Shown: positions 32,939 through 42,183, counted from the first letter of the stretch. The stretch is DNA of 64,000 nt from Microbacter sp. GSS18 (GCA_029319145.1 CP119753.1:1984001-2048000); one strand, 5' to 3'. The notes: generated by a model not told the origin, from the letters alone. Made by a program: numbers and translations.

Positions 32939-34498
32939 ATGACCGACACCACCCTGGTCGCATCGCAGCGACACGTCCCCGACGACCTGCCCACCCGCAT
33001 CCAGCACTACATCGACGGAGAGTTCGTCGACTCGGTGGACGGCGACACGTTCGACGTGCTCGACCCGGTCTCGAACGAGACGTACCTGCAGGCCGCGGCC
33101 GGTAAGAAGGCCGACATCGACCTCGCCGTCGCCGCCGCCACGCGCGCCTTCACCGAGGGGCCGTGGCCCCGGATGCTGCCCCGCGAGCGCAGCCGGATCC
33201 TCCACCGCATCGCCGACATCGTCGAGTCGCGCGACGCGCGCCTGGCGGAGCTGGAATCCTTCGACTCGGGCCTGCCGATCACGCAGGCGCTCGGCCAGGC
33301 GCGCCGCGCCGCCGAGAACTTCCGCTTCTTCGCGGACCTGATCGTGGCGCAGGCCGACGACACCTACAAGGTGCCCGGCCGCCAGATCAACTACGTCAAC
33401 CGCAAGCCGATCGGCGTCGCCGGCCTCATCACGCCGTGGAACACGCCCTTCATGCTCGAGTCGTGGAAGCTGGGCCCGGCGCTGGCCACCGGCAACACCG
33501 TCGTCCTCAAGCCCGCCGAGTTCACGCCGCTGTCGGCTTCGCTGTGGGCGGGCATCTTCGAAGAGGCGGGTCTGCCGAAGGGCGTGTTCAACCTCGTGAA
33601 CGGTCTCGGCGAAGACGCCGGCGACGCGCTGGTGAAGCACCCGGACGTCCCGCTCATCTCGTTCACGGGCGAGAGCAGCACCGGCCAGCTCATCTTCGGC
33701 AACGCCGCCCCGTACCTCAAGGGCCTGTCGATGGAGCTCGGCGGCAAGAGCCCCGCCGTCGTGTTCGCCGACGCGGACCTCGACGCCGCGATCGATGCCA
33801 CCATCTTCGGCGTGTTCTCGCTGAACGGCGAGCGCTGCACCGCCGGCAGCCGCATCCTGGTCCACCGCGACGTCTACGACGAGTTCGTCGAGCGCTACGC
33901 CGCGCAGGCGAAGCGCGTCGTGGTCGGCTATCCGCACGACCCGAACACCGAGGTCGGCGCACTCGTGCATCCCGAGCACTACGAGAAGGTCATGAGCTAC
34001 GTCGAGATCGGCAAGACCGAGGGCCGCCTCGTCGCCGGCGGCGGCCGCCCCGCCGGCTTCGACGAGGGCAACTTCGTCGCCCCGACGGTGTTCGCCGACG
34101 TCTCGCCGGATGCGCGCATCTTCCAGGAGGAGATCTTCGGCCCGGTCGTGGCGATCACGCCGTTCGACACCGACGAAGAGGCACTGGCCCTGGCCAACAA
34201 AACCAAGTACGGCCTCGCCGCCTACATCTGGACCAACGACCTCAAGCGCGCCCACAACTTCGCGCAGTCGGTCGAGGCGGGCATGGTGTGGCTGAACTCG
34301 AACAACGTGCGCGACCTGCGCACGCCGTTCGGCGGAGTCAAGGCCTCGGGCCTGGGCCACGAGGGCGGCTACCGCTCGATCGACTTCTACACCGACCAGC
34401 AGTCGGTGCACATCACGCTGGGCAAGGTCCACAACCCGACCTTCGGCAAGCAGGAGCACCACGAGGCCACCGACCTCGACGACCCGGACCCCCGCTGA
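32939..34498 (+). CDS. hpaE: 5-carboxymethyl-2-hydroxymuconate semialdehyde dehydrogenase
   Basis: Oxidises the ring-cleavage product of homoprotocatechuate to the dicarboxylate with NAD. It is 519 residues, aldehyde dehydrogenase superfamily. Motifs: LITPWNTPFMLESWKLGPALA at the cofactor site, FTGESSTGQ, the general base in MELGGKSPAVVF and the catalytic cysteine in NGERCTAGSRI. The RQINYVNRKPIGV region is typical of HpaE. GAAGGAG lies ahead of the ATG. It sits 21 bp after gntR and 72 bp before hpaD, matching the order of hpa operons. Confidence 0.9.
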   Translation: MTDTTLVASQRHVPDDLPTRIQHYIDGEFVDSVDGDTFDVLDPVSNETYLQAAAGKKADIDLAVAAATRAFTEGPWPRMLPRERSRILHRIADIVESRDARLAELESFDSGLPITQALGQARRAAENFRFFADLIVAQADDTYKVPGRQINYVNRKPIGVAGLITPWNTPFMLESWKLGPALATGNTVVLKPAEFTPLSASLWAGIFEEAGLPKGVFNLVNGLGEDAGDALVKHPDVPLISFTGESSTGQLIFGNAAPYLKGLSMELGGKSPAVVFADADLDAAIDATIFGVFSLNGERCTAGSRILVHRDVYDEFVERYAAQAKRVVVGYPHDPNTEVGALVHPEHYEKVMSYVEIGKTEGRLVAGGGRPAGFDEGNFVAPTVFADVSPDARIFQEEIFGPVVAITPFDTDEEALALANKTKYGLAAYIWTNDLKRAHNFAQSVEAGMVWLNSNNVRDLRTPFGGVKASGLGHEGGYRSIDFYTDQQSVHITLGKVHNPTFGKQEHHEATDLDDPDPR

Positions 34499-34570
34499 CC
34501 CGGAGGCGGCGGCGACCTCATCCCGCCGCCGCCTCCGCACCATCCACCACTGACAAGCAAGGACGCTGAC

Positions 34571-35734
34571 ATGACCGACCGCACTGAAAAGACCCTGACC
34601 TCCTCCGGCTTCTACGTGAGCCAGGAGGCGCCCATCCACACCGACAATCCCATCCCGACGCCCTCCTCCCCCGCGCCCGACATCCTGCGCTGCGCCTACA
34701 TGGAGCTGGTCGTGACCGACCTGACGGTGTCGCGGAACTTCTACGTCGACGTCCTCGGCCTCTACGTCACCGAAGAGGACGACACCGCGGTCTACCTCCG
34801 CTCGACCGAGGAGTTCATCCACCACAACCTGGTGCTGCGTCAGGGCCCCGTCGCCGCGGTCGCGGCGTTCTCGTACCGCGTGCGCAGCGAGGCAGACCTC
34901 GACAAGGCGGTGGCGTTCTACACCGAGCTCGGCTGCCGCGTGGAGCGCAAGGCCGACGGCTTCACCAAGGGCATCGGCGACTCGGTGCGCGTCACCGACC
35001 CGCTGGGCTTCCCGTACGAGTTCTTCTACGCCACCGACCACGTCGAGCGCCTGTCGTGGCGGTACGACCTGCACACGCCCGGCGAGCTGGTGCGCCTGGA
35101 CCACTTCAACCAGGTGACCCCCGACGTCCCGCGCGCGACGAAGTTCATGCAGGACCTCGGCTTCCGCGTCACCGAGGACATCCAGGACGAGGCGGGCACC
35201 GTGTACGCCGCGTGGATGCGCCGCAAGCCCACCGTGCACGACACGGCGATGACCGGCGGCGACGGCCCGCGCATGCACCACGTCGCTTTCGCCACGCACG
35301 AGAAGCACAACATCCTCGCCATCTGCGACAAGCTGGGTGCCCTCCGCATGTCGGACCGCATCGAGCGCGGCCCCGGCCGCCACGGCGTATCGAACGCGTT
35401 CTACCTCTACCTGCGCGACCCCGACGGCCACCGCGTCGAGATCTACACGCAGGACTACTACACCGGCGACCCCGACAACCCGGTCGTCACGTGGGACGTC
35501 CACGACAACCAGCGCCGCGACTGGTGGGGCAACCCCGTCGTCCCGACCTGGTATACCGAGGCCTCGCTGGTGCTCGACCTCGACGGCAACCCGCAGCCGG
35601 TCGTCGCCCGCACCGACGACTCCGAGATGGCGGTGACCATCGGCGCCGACGGCTTCTCGTACACGCGCGCCGACGACACCGAGTCGATGCCCGACTGGAA
35701 GCTCGGCGAGTACAAGCTCGGCCACCAGCTGTAG
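34571..35734 (+). CDS. hpaD: Homoprotocatechuate (3,4-dihydroxyphenylacetate) 2,3-dioxygenase
   Basis: Extradiol ring-cleavage dioxygenase of the vicinal oxygen chelate fold, 387 residues. Metal ligands His178 (RLDHFN), His237 (MHHVAF) and Glu290 (HRVEIYT) have spacings 59 and 53, identical to H155, H214 and E267 of the Brevibacterium fuscum enzyme. The other active-site residues also align with the same offset of 23: Trp215, His223, Arg266, His271 and Tyr280 correspond to W192, H200, R243, H248 and Y257. This makes the assignment strong. Fe(II) is the likely metal. Two large hairpins separate it from hpaH. Confidence 0.95.
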   Translation: MTDRTEKTLTSSGFYVSQEAPIHTDNPIPTPSSPAPDILRCAYMELVVTDLTVSRNFYVDVLGLYVTEEDDTAVYLRSTEEFIHHNLVLRQGPVAAVAAFSYRVRSEADLDKAVAFYTELGCRVERKADGFTKGIGDSVRVTDPLGFPYEFFYATDHVERLSWRYDLHTPGELVRLDHFNQVTPDVPRATKFMQDLGFRVTEDIQDEAGTVYAAWMRRKPTVHDTAMTGGDGPRMHHVAFATHEKHNILAICDKLGALRMSDRIERGPGRHGVSNAFYLYLRDPDGHRVEIYTQDYYTGDPDNPVVTWDVHDNQRRDWWGNPVVPTWYTEASLVLDLDGNPQPVVARTDDSEMAVTIGADGFSYTRADDTESMPDWKLGEYKLGHQL

Positions 35735-35753
35735 CCGGCATCCCCGGCATCCA

Positions 35754-35804
35754 TGTCCCACTTTTCGCCGCCTGCGCCCTGGGCGCGCGGCGAAAAGTGG
35801 GACA
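35754..35804 (+). terminator. Intra-operon hairpin 1 between hpaD and hpaH
   Basis: A perfect 18-bp stem: TGTCCCACTTTTCGCCGC (35754-35771) with 35787-35804. The loop itself contains GCGCCC-T-GGGCGC. It begins 20 bases after the hpaD stop. It may attenuate or stabilise the upstream mRNA, since co-directional genes continue beyond. Confidence 0.6.
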
Positions 35805-35826
35805 CGATGCCGAGGGGCGAAGGGCC

Positions 35827-35879
35827 GTGTCCCACTATTGGCCGCCTGGCGGCGGCCGGAGCGACAAGAAGTGGGACAC
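35827..35879 (+). repeat. Intra-operon hairpin 2, sharing its arm word with hairpin 1
   Basis: GTGTCCCACT (35827-35836) pairs with AGTGGGACAC (35870-35879), enclosing a second GC-rich stem (GGCCGCC with GGCGGC/GGCC). The word TGTCCCACT of hairpin 1 is reused, so the gap has four copies of it, two per strand. Confidence 0.6.
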
Positions 35880-35924
35880 GGAACGAGATATGAGGCGGGG
35901 CTCCGCCGGAGAAGAGGAAGACGG

Positions 35925-36710
35925 ATGCTGACACCCGAGCAGATCGCCGAGATCGCCGACGAGCTGGCCGAAGCGGACCGGAACCACAGCGTGATCCCGC
36001 GGATCACCGCCCGGTACCCCGAGGCCACGGTCGAGGACTCCTACGCGATCCAGGGCGTGTGGCGCGACAAGAACCTGGCCGCGGGGCGCCGCCTGGTGGG
36101 TCGCAAGATCGGCCTGACCTCGAAGGCGATGCAGCAGGCGACAGGCATCAGCGAGCCCGACTACGGCGTCATGTTCGACGACACCGTGTACCCGACGGGC
36201 GCCGAGATCCCCGTCGACCACTTCTCGAACGTGCGCATCGAGGTCGAGCTCGCGTTCGTCCTCAAGACGCCGCTCGAGGGCCCCGACTGCACGCTCGAGG
36301 ACGCGCTCGCCGCGATCGACTACGCGGTGCCCGCGCTCGAGGTGCTGAACTCCCACATCGAGCTCGAGGGTCGCACGATCGTCGACACCATCAGCGACAA
36401 CGCCGCATACGGCGCCATGGTCCTCGGCGATGTGCACCGCAGCCCGGACGAGGTCGACCTGCCGTGGGTGCCGGGCGTGCTCGCGCGCAACGGCGAGATC
36501 GAGGAGACCGGCGTCGCCGCCGGCGTGCTCGGGCACCCCGCGACGGGGGTCGCGTGGCTGGCGAACAAGTTCCACCAGCACGGCGCGCGTCTGGAGGCCG
36601 GGGAGATCATCCTGGCAGGCTCGTTCACGAGGCCGATGTGGGTCTCGCGCGGTGACACCGTGCACTGCGACTTCGGACCGATGGGAACCATCTCATGCCG
36701 CTTCGTCTGA
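35925..36710 (+). CDS. hpaH: 2-oxohept-3-enedioate (2-oxo-hepta-4-ene-1,7-dioate) hydratase
   Basis: Adds water to the C7 oxo-diacid before aldol cleavage; Mg-dependent, FAH-fold hydratase of the HpaH/MhpD family, 261 residues. Recognisable segments: VEDSYAIQGVWRDKNLAAG, GRKIGLTSKAMQQATGI, PDYGVMF, and the metal ligands in RIEVELAFVL (E-x-E). The start ATG 35925 follows GAAGAGGAAG. Its 3' end overlaps hpaI by 16 bases, so these two are translationally linked, as the consecutive enzymes of the pathway should be. Confidence 0.92.
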   Translation: MLTPEQIAEIADELAEADRNHSVIPRITARYPEATVEDSYAIQGVWRDKNLAAGRRLVGRKIGLTSKAMQQATGISEPDYGVMFDDTVYPTGAEIPVDHFSNVRIEVELAFVLKTPLEGPDCTLEDALAAIDYAVPALEVLNSHIELEGRTIVDTISDNAAYGAMVLGDVHRSPDEVDLPWVPGVLARNGEIEETGVAAGVLGHPATGVAWLANKFHQHGARLEAGEIILAGSFTRPMWVSRGDTVHCDFGPMGTISCRFV

Positions 36711-37498
36711 CCCCGACCTTCCGCGACGATCTCGCGAACACAGACCGGGCCCTCGCGGGCATGTGGGTGTGCACGGGCTCGCCGCTCGTCGCCGAGATCG
36801 CCGCCGGCTCGGGTCTGGACTGGCTGCTGATCGACATGGAGCACGCCCCCAACGGCCTGGAATCGGTGCTCGCGCAGCTGCAGGCCGTCGCCGCGTACCC
36901 GATCACGCCGCTGGTCCGCGTGCCCTCGAACGACCAGGTGCTGATCAAGCAGGTGCTGGACCTCGGCGCGCAGAACATCCTCGTGCCGATGGTGAACAGC
37001 GCCGAGGATGCCGAGGCCGCCGTCCAGGCCGTGCGGTATCCCCCGCGCGGGCGCCGCGGCGTCGGCTCGGCGCTCGGCCGCTCGGCCCGCTGGAACCGTG
37101 TCGACGGCTACCTCGCGGATGCCGACGCGCACGTGTCGCTGTTCGTGCAGGTCGAGACCGCCGCGGCCGTGACCGCCGCCGCGGAGATCGCGGCGGTCGA
37201 CGGCGTCGACGGCGTGTTCGTCGGCCCGAGCGACCTGGCCGCCTCGATGGGGCTGCTCGGCGCGCAGACGCATCCCGATGTCGTCGCCGCGGTCCGGGCG
37301 ACGTTCGACGCCGTCCGCGCCGCCGGCAAGCCCGTCGGCGTCAACGCCTTCGACCCGGCGACCGCAGACGCCTACGTCGAGGCCGGGGTCTCGTTCATCC
37401 TGGTCGGCGCCGATGTCGCGCTTCTCGCGCGCGGCTCCGAGGCTCTCGCGGCGCGCTTCATCCCCGAGGCCGACACCACGCGGCGCGCGGGGTACTGA
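36695..37498 (+). CDS. hpaI: 4-hydroxy-2-oxoheptanedioate aldolase
   Basis: Class II metal-dependent aldolase that splits 4-hydroxy-2-oxoheptanedioate to pyruvate and succinic semialdehyde. It is 267 residues, HpcH/HpaI family. Motifs: WVCTGSPLVAEIAAGSGLDW, LLIDMEHAPNGLES with the acid and base residues, VRVPSNDQVLIKQVLDLGAQ, the metal glutamate in VQVETAAAV and the aspartate in VGPSDLAASMG. It overlaps hpaH. An 11-bp-stem hairpin follows. Succinic semialdehyde is then handled by the gabD product of the same island. Confidence 0.93.
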   Translation: MPLRLTPTFRDDLANTDRALAGMWVCTGSPLVAEIAAGSGLDWLLIDMEHAPNGLESVLAQLQAVAAYPITPLVRVPSNDQVLIKQVLDLGAQNILVPMVNSAEDAEAAVQAVRYPPRGRRGVGSALGRSARWNRVDGYLADADAHVSLFVQVETAAAVTAAAEIAAVDGVDGVFVGPSDLAASMGLLGAQTHPDVVAAVRATFDAVRAAGKPVGVNAFDPATADAYVEAGVSFILVGADVALLARGSEALAARFIPEADTTRRAGY

Positions 37499-37516
37499 CG
37501 CGCCAGGACGATCGTT

Positions 37517-37554
37517 GCGGCGAGGCGGTGGAGCGGATGCTCACGCCTCGCCGC
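37517..37554 (+). terminator. Hairpin after hpaI, attenuator or terminator
   Basis: GCGGCGAGGCG (37517-37527) pairs perfectly with CGCCTCGCCGC (37544-37554), 18 bases after the hpaI stop. No T tract follows. Confidence 0.6.
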
Positions 37555-37691
37555 AGTCGTTCGCGCTGGGTCATCACCGGCGCGCTCACCGTCAAGCCCG
37601 AGCGGGGACGGCGGCGAAGAATAAGAGCGCCTGCGGCGCTGCGGCACGATCCGCAGCACCGGGAACAGCTTGCGAACAGAAAGAGACGCCG

Positions 37692-39119
37692 ATGTCCGAT
37701 TCCCCTTCCGTCCTCGACGAGGTCGAGGTCCTCGATCGCGTCCAGGCCCCCGCCGGAGAAGGCCGCGAGATCCTCGACGCCGCCACCCGCGAGGTGATCG
37801 GGCGTGCACCCGTGCACACCGTGGAGGACCTCGACGACGCCATCGCGCGCGCCAAGGCCGCCCAGCCGGCGTGGGAGGCCCTCGGCCACCCCGCCCGCCA
37901 GGAGCTGCTGCTGAAGGCGGCCGACGCGATCGACGCGAACGCCGAGGCCCTCGCGCGCATCCTCTCGCGCGAGCAGGGCAAGCCCCTCAACGGCCCGGGC
38001 GCCCGCTTCGAGGTCGGCGCGTGCTCGACATGGCTGCGCTCGGCGGCGAACACGCCGCTCGACCCCGAGGTGCTCGTCGACGACGAGTCCGGCCACGCGA
38101 CGCTCATCTACAAGGCGATCGGCGTCGTCGCGGCGATCGGCCCGTGGAACTGGCCGCTCATGATCGGCATCTGGCAGATCGGCCCGGCGCTGCGCATGGG
38201 TGACACCGTCGTGGTCAAACCGAGCGAGAACACGCCGCTGAGCGTGCTGGCGATGCTCGCGATCATGAACGAGGTGCTCCCCGCGGATGTCCTGATCGGC
38301 GTGTCGGGCGGGCGCGACGTCGGCGCGCGGCTGGCGGCGCACCCCGACATCGACAAGGTCATGTTCACCGGCTCGACGGCGACCGGCCGCAAGATCATCG
38401 AGGGCTCCGCCGGCAACCTCGCCCGCCTCACGCTCGAGCTCGGCGGCAACGACGCCGGCATCGTGCTGCCCAGCGCGGACCCGCAGGCGATCGCACAGGA
38501 TCTCTTCTGGGGCGCGTTCATCAACACCGGCCAGACGTGCGCGGCCCTCAAGCGCCTCTACGTGCACGACTCGATCTACGAGGACGTCATCGCCGCCCTC
38601 GCCGCCGTCGCGGAGCAGACGCCGATGGGCCCGGGGCTGGACGAGGACAACGTGCTCGGCCCGCTGCAGAATCCGCAGCAGTTCGACATCGTCAGCCGCC
38701 TGGTCGAGGATGCCAAGGCCAACGGCGGCCGCATCGTCACGGGCGGCGCGCCGGCGGCCGACCTCGGCGACCTCTTCTACCCGATCACGATCGTGGCCGA
38801 CGTCGCCGACGGCATCGCCCTCGTGGACGAGGAGCAGTTCGGTCCGGCCCTGCCCGTGGTCCGCTACACCGACGTCGAGGACGCCATCGCCAGCGCGAAC
38901 CGGCTCGACGTGGGCCTCGGCGCCTCGGTGTGGGCCGGCACGCGCGAGGAGGCGCTGTCTCTGGCGACCCGCATCCAGTCGGGCACCGTGTGGATCAACT
39001 CGCACGGCGGCCTGCACCCCCAGGTGCCCTTCGGCGGCGTGAAGTCGTCGGGATACGGCCTGGAGTTCGGGGCCGAAGGTCTCAAGGCGGTGGCCGTGCC
39101 GCAGATCATCAACGGCTGA
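37692..39119 (+). CDS. NAD-dependent aldehyde dehydrogenase
   Basis: A 475-residue aldehyde dehydrogenase. Cofactor and active-site elements: AIGPWNWPLMIGIWQIGPAL, FTGSTATGRK, the general base in TLELGGNDAG and the catalytic cysteine in NTGQTCAALKRL. The sequence is not of the HpaE or GabD type, so it likely oxidises an aldehyde feeding the pathway, for example one produced by the GMC oxidoreductase encoded just downstream. The hairpin between hpaI and this gene suggests separately tuned expression. The substrate is inferred only from position. Confidence 0.85.
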   Translation: MSDSPSVLDEVEVLDRVQAPAGEGREILDAATREVIGRAPVHTVEDLDDAIARAKAAQPAWEALGHPARQELLLKAADAIDANAEALARILSREQGKPLNGPGARFEVGACSTWLRSAANTPLDPEVLVDDESGHATLIYKAIGVVAAIGPWNWPLMIGIWQIGPALRMGDTVVVKPSENTPLSVLAMLAIMNEVLPADVLIGVSGGRDVGARLAAHPDIDKVMFTGSTATGRKIIEGSAGNLARLTLELGGNDAGIVLPSADPQAIAQDLFWGAFINTGQTCAALKRLYVHDSIYEDVIAALAAVAEQTPMGPGLDEDNVLGPLQNPQQFDIVSRLVEDAKANGGRIVTGGAPAADLGDLFYPITIVADVADGIALVDEEQFGPALPVVRYTDVEDAIASANRLDVGLGASVWAGTREEALSLATRIQSGTVWINSHGGLHPQVPFGGVKSSGYGLEFGAEGLKAVAVPQIING

Positions 39120-39145
39120 CACACTCCAGGACGAAGGGAACAACG

Positions 39146-40690
39146 ATGTCCATCAAGACAGCGATCGTCGTCGGCGCAGGCTCTGCGGGTGCGGTCGTCG
39201 CCCGCAGGCTTATCGACGCCGGCGTCGAGGTGACGCTGCTGGAAGCAGGCGGCGAAGACACCAATCCGGCGATCCACGACCCCGCCCGCATGGGCGAGCT
39301 GTGGCACAGCGCGGATGACTGGGACTACTACACGGTCCCCCAGGAGCACGCGGCCGGGCGCCGCCTGCACCTGCCCCGCGGCAAGGTGCTCGGCGGGTCC
39401 CACGCGCTCAACGCCATGATCTGGGTGCGGTGCCCTCCGGCCGACTACGACAACTGGGCAGCGCTCGGCAATGAGGGCTGGGCCTGGGACGACGTGCTAC
39501 CGGTGTACAAGGCGATCGAGGACTTTTCGGGCGGCGCGTCCGACCTCCACGGCGTCGGCGGCCCGCTTCCGGTCACCGACGACTACGAGCTCGCGCCGAT
39601 CCAGGCGTCGATCCTCGATGCGTGCGTCGAGGAGGGCCTCGAACGCAACCCTGACTACAACGGCGAGAGCATCGACGGCGCGTCGCAGCAGCAGGTGACC
39701 ATGAAGGACGGCGTCCGCGCCAACACCTGGACGACCTACCTCAAGCCCGTCCGCGATCGTCTGACGATCGTCACCGGCGCGCACGTCCACTCGGTCATCG
39801 TCGAGGACGGCACCGCCGTCGGCGTCCGCTACCGCGCCCAGGGCGAGGACACCGAGCTGCGCGCCGATGAGGTCGTCCTCGCCGCCGGCGCCCTGGACTC
39901 CCCCGCGATCCTGCTGCGCTCGGGCATCGGTCCGGCGGCGGAGCTCGAGGCCCTCGGCATCCCGGTGATCCTCGATGCGCCCGCGGTCGGCAAGAACCTG
40001 CACGACCACTTCCTGTCGCCGGTCATCTTCACCACGACCGCGAAGAAGGTGGGACCGCCCGCGCCGGGCACCTCGGTGACCCAGAGCCACCACTTCTGGA
40101 AGAGCCTGCCCGAACTCGAGGTGCCCGACACCCAGCCGATCCACTTCTCGGTGCCGATGTTCAACGACTACCTCGAGCCGATCATCGACGACGGGTTCTC
40201 GCTGATGGCGGGGATCGTCAGCCCCAAGAGCCGCGGCAGCGTGACGCTCTCGGGCCCGGGGCTGGACGACGAGCTGCTCATCGACCCCGCCACGATGGAG
40301 GACCCGGAGGACGTCCGCTCGATGGTCGCGTCGGTGGCCAAGTGCCGCTCGATCGGCCGTCAGCCGGCGCTCGCCGACGAATGGGGAGCCGTCGAGGTGT
40401 ACCCCGGCACCGACGTCTCGGACGACGAGCTGGAGGACTGGGTCCGCCGCACCGTGGTGACCTATCACCACCAGGTCGGCACGTGCCGCATGGGCGTCGA
40501 CGACGAGGCCGTGGTCGACCCGCGTCTGCGCGTGCGCGGCATCGACGGGCTGCGCGTCATCGACGCGTCGATCATGCCGCAGGTGACGACGGGCAACACG
40601 AACGCGCCGGCTGTGCTCATCGGCGAGCTCGGCGCGCGCTTCCTCATCGAGGATGCCGCGCTCGTGCCCGCGGCGGCGACGACCGCCTGA
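39146..40690 (+). CDS. GMC family oxidoreductase (choline/alcohol dehydrogenase-like)
   Basis: A 514-residue FAD enzyme. The ADP-binding motif is IVVGAGSAGAVVARRLIDAG near the N-terminus. GMC signatures follow: GKVLGGSHALNAMIWVR and GALDSPAILLRSGIG, with the C-terminal catalytic histidine region YHHQVGTCRMG and NTNAPAVLIGE. GMC enzymes oxidise alcohols such as choline, aryl alcohols or polyethylene glycol. Beside an aldehyde dehydrogenase it would turn an alcohol into an acid in two steps. In this island an arylethanol is attractive but unproven; choline to betaine is the standard alternative. A strong terminator follows. Confidence 0.87.
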   Translation: MSIKTAIVVGAGSAGAVVARRLIDAGVEVTLLEAGGEDTNPAIHDPARMGELWHSADDWDYYTVPQEHAAGRRLHLPRGKVLGGSHALNAMIWVRCPPADYDNWAALGNEGWAWDDVLPVYKAIEDFSGGASDLHGVGGPLPVTDDYELAPIQASILDACVEEGLERNPDYNGESIDGASQQQVTMKDGVRANTWTTYLKPVRDRLTIVTGAHVHSVIVEDGTAVGVRYRAQGEDTELRADEVVLAAGALDSPAILLRSGIGPAAELEALGIPVILDAPAVGKNLHDHFLSPVIFTTTAKKVGPPAPGTSVTQSHHFWKSLPELEVPDTQPIHFSVPMFNDYLEPIIDDGFSLMAGIVSPKSRGSVTLSGPGLDDELLIDPATMEDPEDVRSMVASVAKCRSIGRQPALADEWGAVEVYPGTDVSDDELEDWVRRTVVTYHHQVGTCRMGVDDEAVVDPRLRVRGIDGLRVIDASIMPQVTTGNTNAPAVLIGELGARFLIEDAALVPAAATTA

Positions 40691-40702
40691 GGCCGCACGC
40701 CG

Positions 40703-40737
40703 ACAAGGGCCGGGATCCTGAGGATCCCGGCCCTTGT
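40703..40737. terminator. Strong terminator closing the hpa operon
   Basis: A perfect 16-bp stem, ACAAGGGCCGGGATCC (40703-40718) with 40722-40737, around a TGA triloop, 13 bases after the GMC stop. Confidence 0.85.
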
Positions 40738-40918
40738 GGCGATACCTCATTCGCGCGCCCTGCACCTGCACCCCACCCACCGCTATGCCAGTCGGACCTC
40801 CGGTGGTTCGCGCCGAGGTCGGTGCTCATGCCGTTCGCACTTCTTCGGCGTGTGTCGCCGCGCCGAATGCCCAAGCGATCGGATGTATCAGCGCCGGCTC
40901 CTCGCGCCTCTACTCCGC

Positions 40919-42007
40919 ATGGACAAGAACACCGGCGGTGTCGAACCGCCTCTCACCGAACGCGCACTCCGCAAAGCAGAACTGAGCATCCGGCGCCACG
41001 AGGCCGCGCCTCCGACGCCGATCACGGCGAGCTTCGACATCGCCACCGATACCCACGGCAAGCCGAAGGTCGCCGTCGAACAGACCGCGGACGGTCGATG
41101 GCGCGTGAACGTGTCCGTCGCTCGCGCTCGGACGGCTCTGATCGAGCGCGCGGCGCCGGAACTCGTCCGGGTCACGAAGCGGAAGCTGACGGCAGGTCTG
41201 TCACGCATGAACCCCGACGAGCTCGCACCCTCCATTCCCGCGGACCGCGACGATGTCGCGATCACTCCGAAGCTGCCGAAGGGGCTGCGGGGCGTTCGGG
41301 CGTTCAGAGACGACCGCGACATCCGGCCGACGACCGTCTTCAACCCGGATGGGCGATGGGTCTACTACGACGAGCACTATCCCTGGCGCTGCGTGGTCCG
41401 CATGACGCGTCCATCCGGGTGGAGCGGCAGCGGCGTGCTCATCGGGCCGCGGCACGTGCTGACAGCGAGCCACTGCGTCGACTGGACGCCCGGCTGGCTC
41501 CGCGTCGACGTCCTCTACACGAACGGCAGCTCGCTGGCGGCCGCGTACGGAACACACGCCTACTACGCCCAGAAGGTGACCGCCGCCAACTACAGTTCCA
41601 CGAACATGGACGACGACTACTCGGTCATCGTCCTCGATCAGCGTCTGGGCGACACGTACGGGTGGTTCGGCGCGCGCACGTACTCGGACTCGTGGGATGA
41701 CGAGGTGCTCCCCTGGCGCAACATCGGGTACCCCCAGGACTTCAGCTGGACCGGCGAGCTGGCGACATACCAGCGCGACTTCGCGCTTGACGAGGACGAC
41801 TTCGACTCCGACAGCGGAGGGCGAGTGCTCCTCAGCGACACGTTCGACAATTGGCCCGGTCAGTCCGGCAGCCCCGTGTTCGGCTTCTGGTCGGACGGCC
41901 CATACGTCGTCGGCGTCACATCGGGTGAAAGCAGTGCGAACAACTTCGTCGCGGGCGGCGAGCGCCTCACCGGTCTCGTCCGTCGGGCAAGGCAGGATCA
42001 CCCGTAG
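40919..42007 (+). CDS. Trypsin-like serine protease (S1, V8/glutamyl endopeptidase-like)
   Basis: A 362-residue protein with a chymotrypsin-fold domain from about residue 145. The triad is His185 (LTASHCVDW), an Asp in the run 231-233 (MDDDYSVIVLD) and Ser317 (GQSGSPVFG). Cys158 and Cys186 could form the usual disulfide next to the histidine. The N-terminal 130 residues are charged and helix-prone (TERALRKAELSIRRHE), perhaps a propeptide. Odd: no signal peptide is visible from ATG 40919, nor in the short extension from the in-frame ATG 40883. Upstream sequence up to 40736 is open but looks non-coding. It interrupts an otherwise catabolic region. Confidence 0.8.
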   Translation: MDKNTGGVEPPLTERALRKAELSIRRHEAAPPTPITASFDIATDTHGKPKVAVEQTADGRWRVNVSVARARTALIERAAPELVRVTKRKLTAGLSRMNPDELAPSIPADRDDVAITPKLPKGLRGVRAFRDDRDIRPTTVFNPDGRWVYYDEHYPWRCVVRMTRPSGWSGSGVLIGPRHVLTASHCVDWTPGWLRVDVLYTNGSSLAAAYGTHAYYAQKVTAANYSSTNMDDDYSVIVLDQRLGDTYGWFGARTYSDSWDDEVLPWRNIGYPQDFSWTGELATYQRDFALDEDDFDSDSGGRVLLSDTFDNWPGQSGSPVFGFWSDGPYVVGVTSGESSANNFVAGGERLTGLVRRARQDHP

Positions 42008-42147
42008 CGGCATCCCGTCCAAACGACCAGTCGAGGCGAAGACTCCGACCCCGGCTGGAGTGTCGACGATCACACGATGCTCATGCGCTCCAGAGCCCGT
42101 AGGCGGCATGCCGCTTGCGGGGATTGCCCGCACCGAGAAGAAATCGA

Positions 42148-42183
42148 AGGAGGGCCCGGCGTCCCCCGACCCCGGACCCTCCT
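42148..42183. terminator. Terminator between protease and SDR genes
   Basis: AGGAGGG (42148-42154) pairs with CCCTCCT (42177-42183), with CCGG pairing inside after a mismatch. It lies 15 bases beyond the stop of the minus-strand SDR gene, in a convergent gap. Confidence 0.55.

Noticed and set aside
26360..37498. A protocatechuate 2,3-cleavage pathway instead of the homoprotocatechuate pathway.
   Set aside because: HpaD-like enzymes can act in that route, but it would yield pyruvate and acetaldehyde. HpaH, HpaI and an operator-linked succinic semialdehyde dehydrogenase fit the C7 diacid route better.
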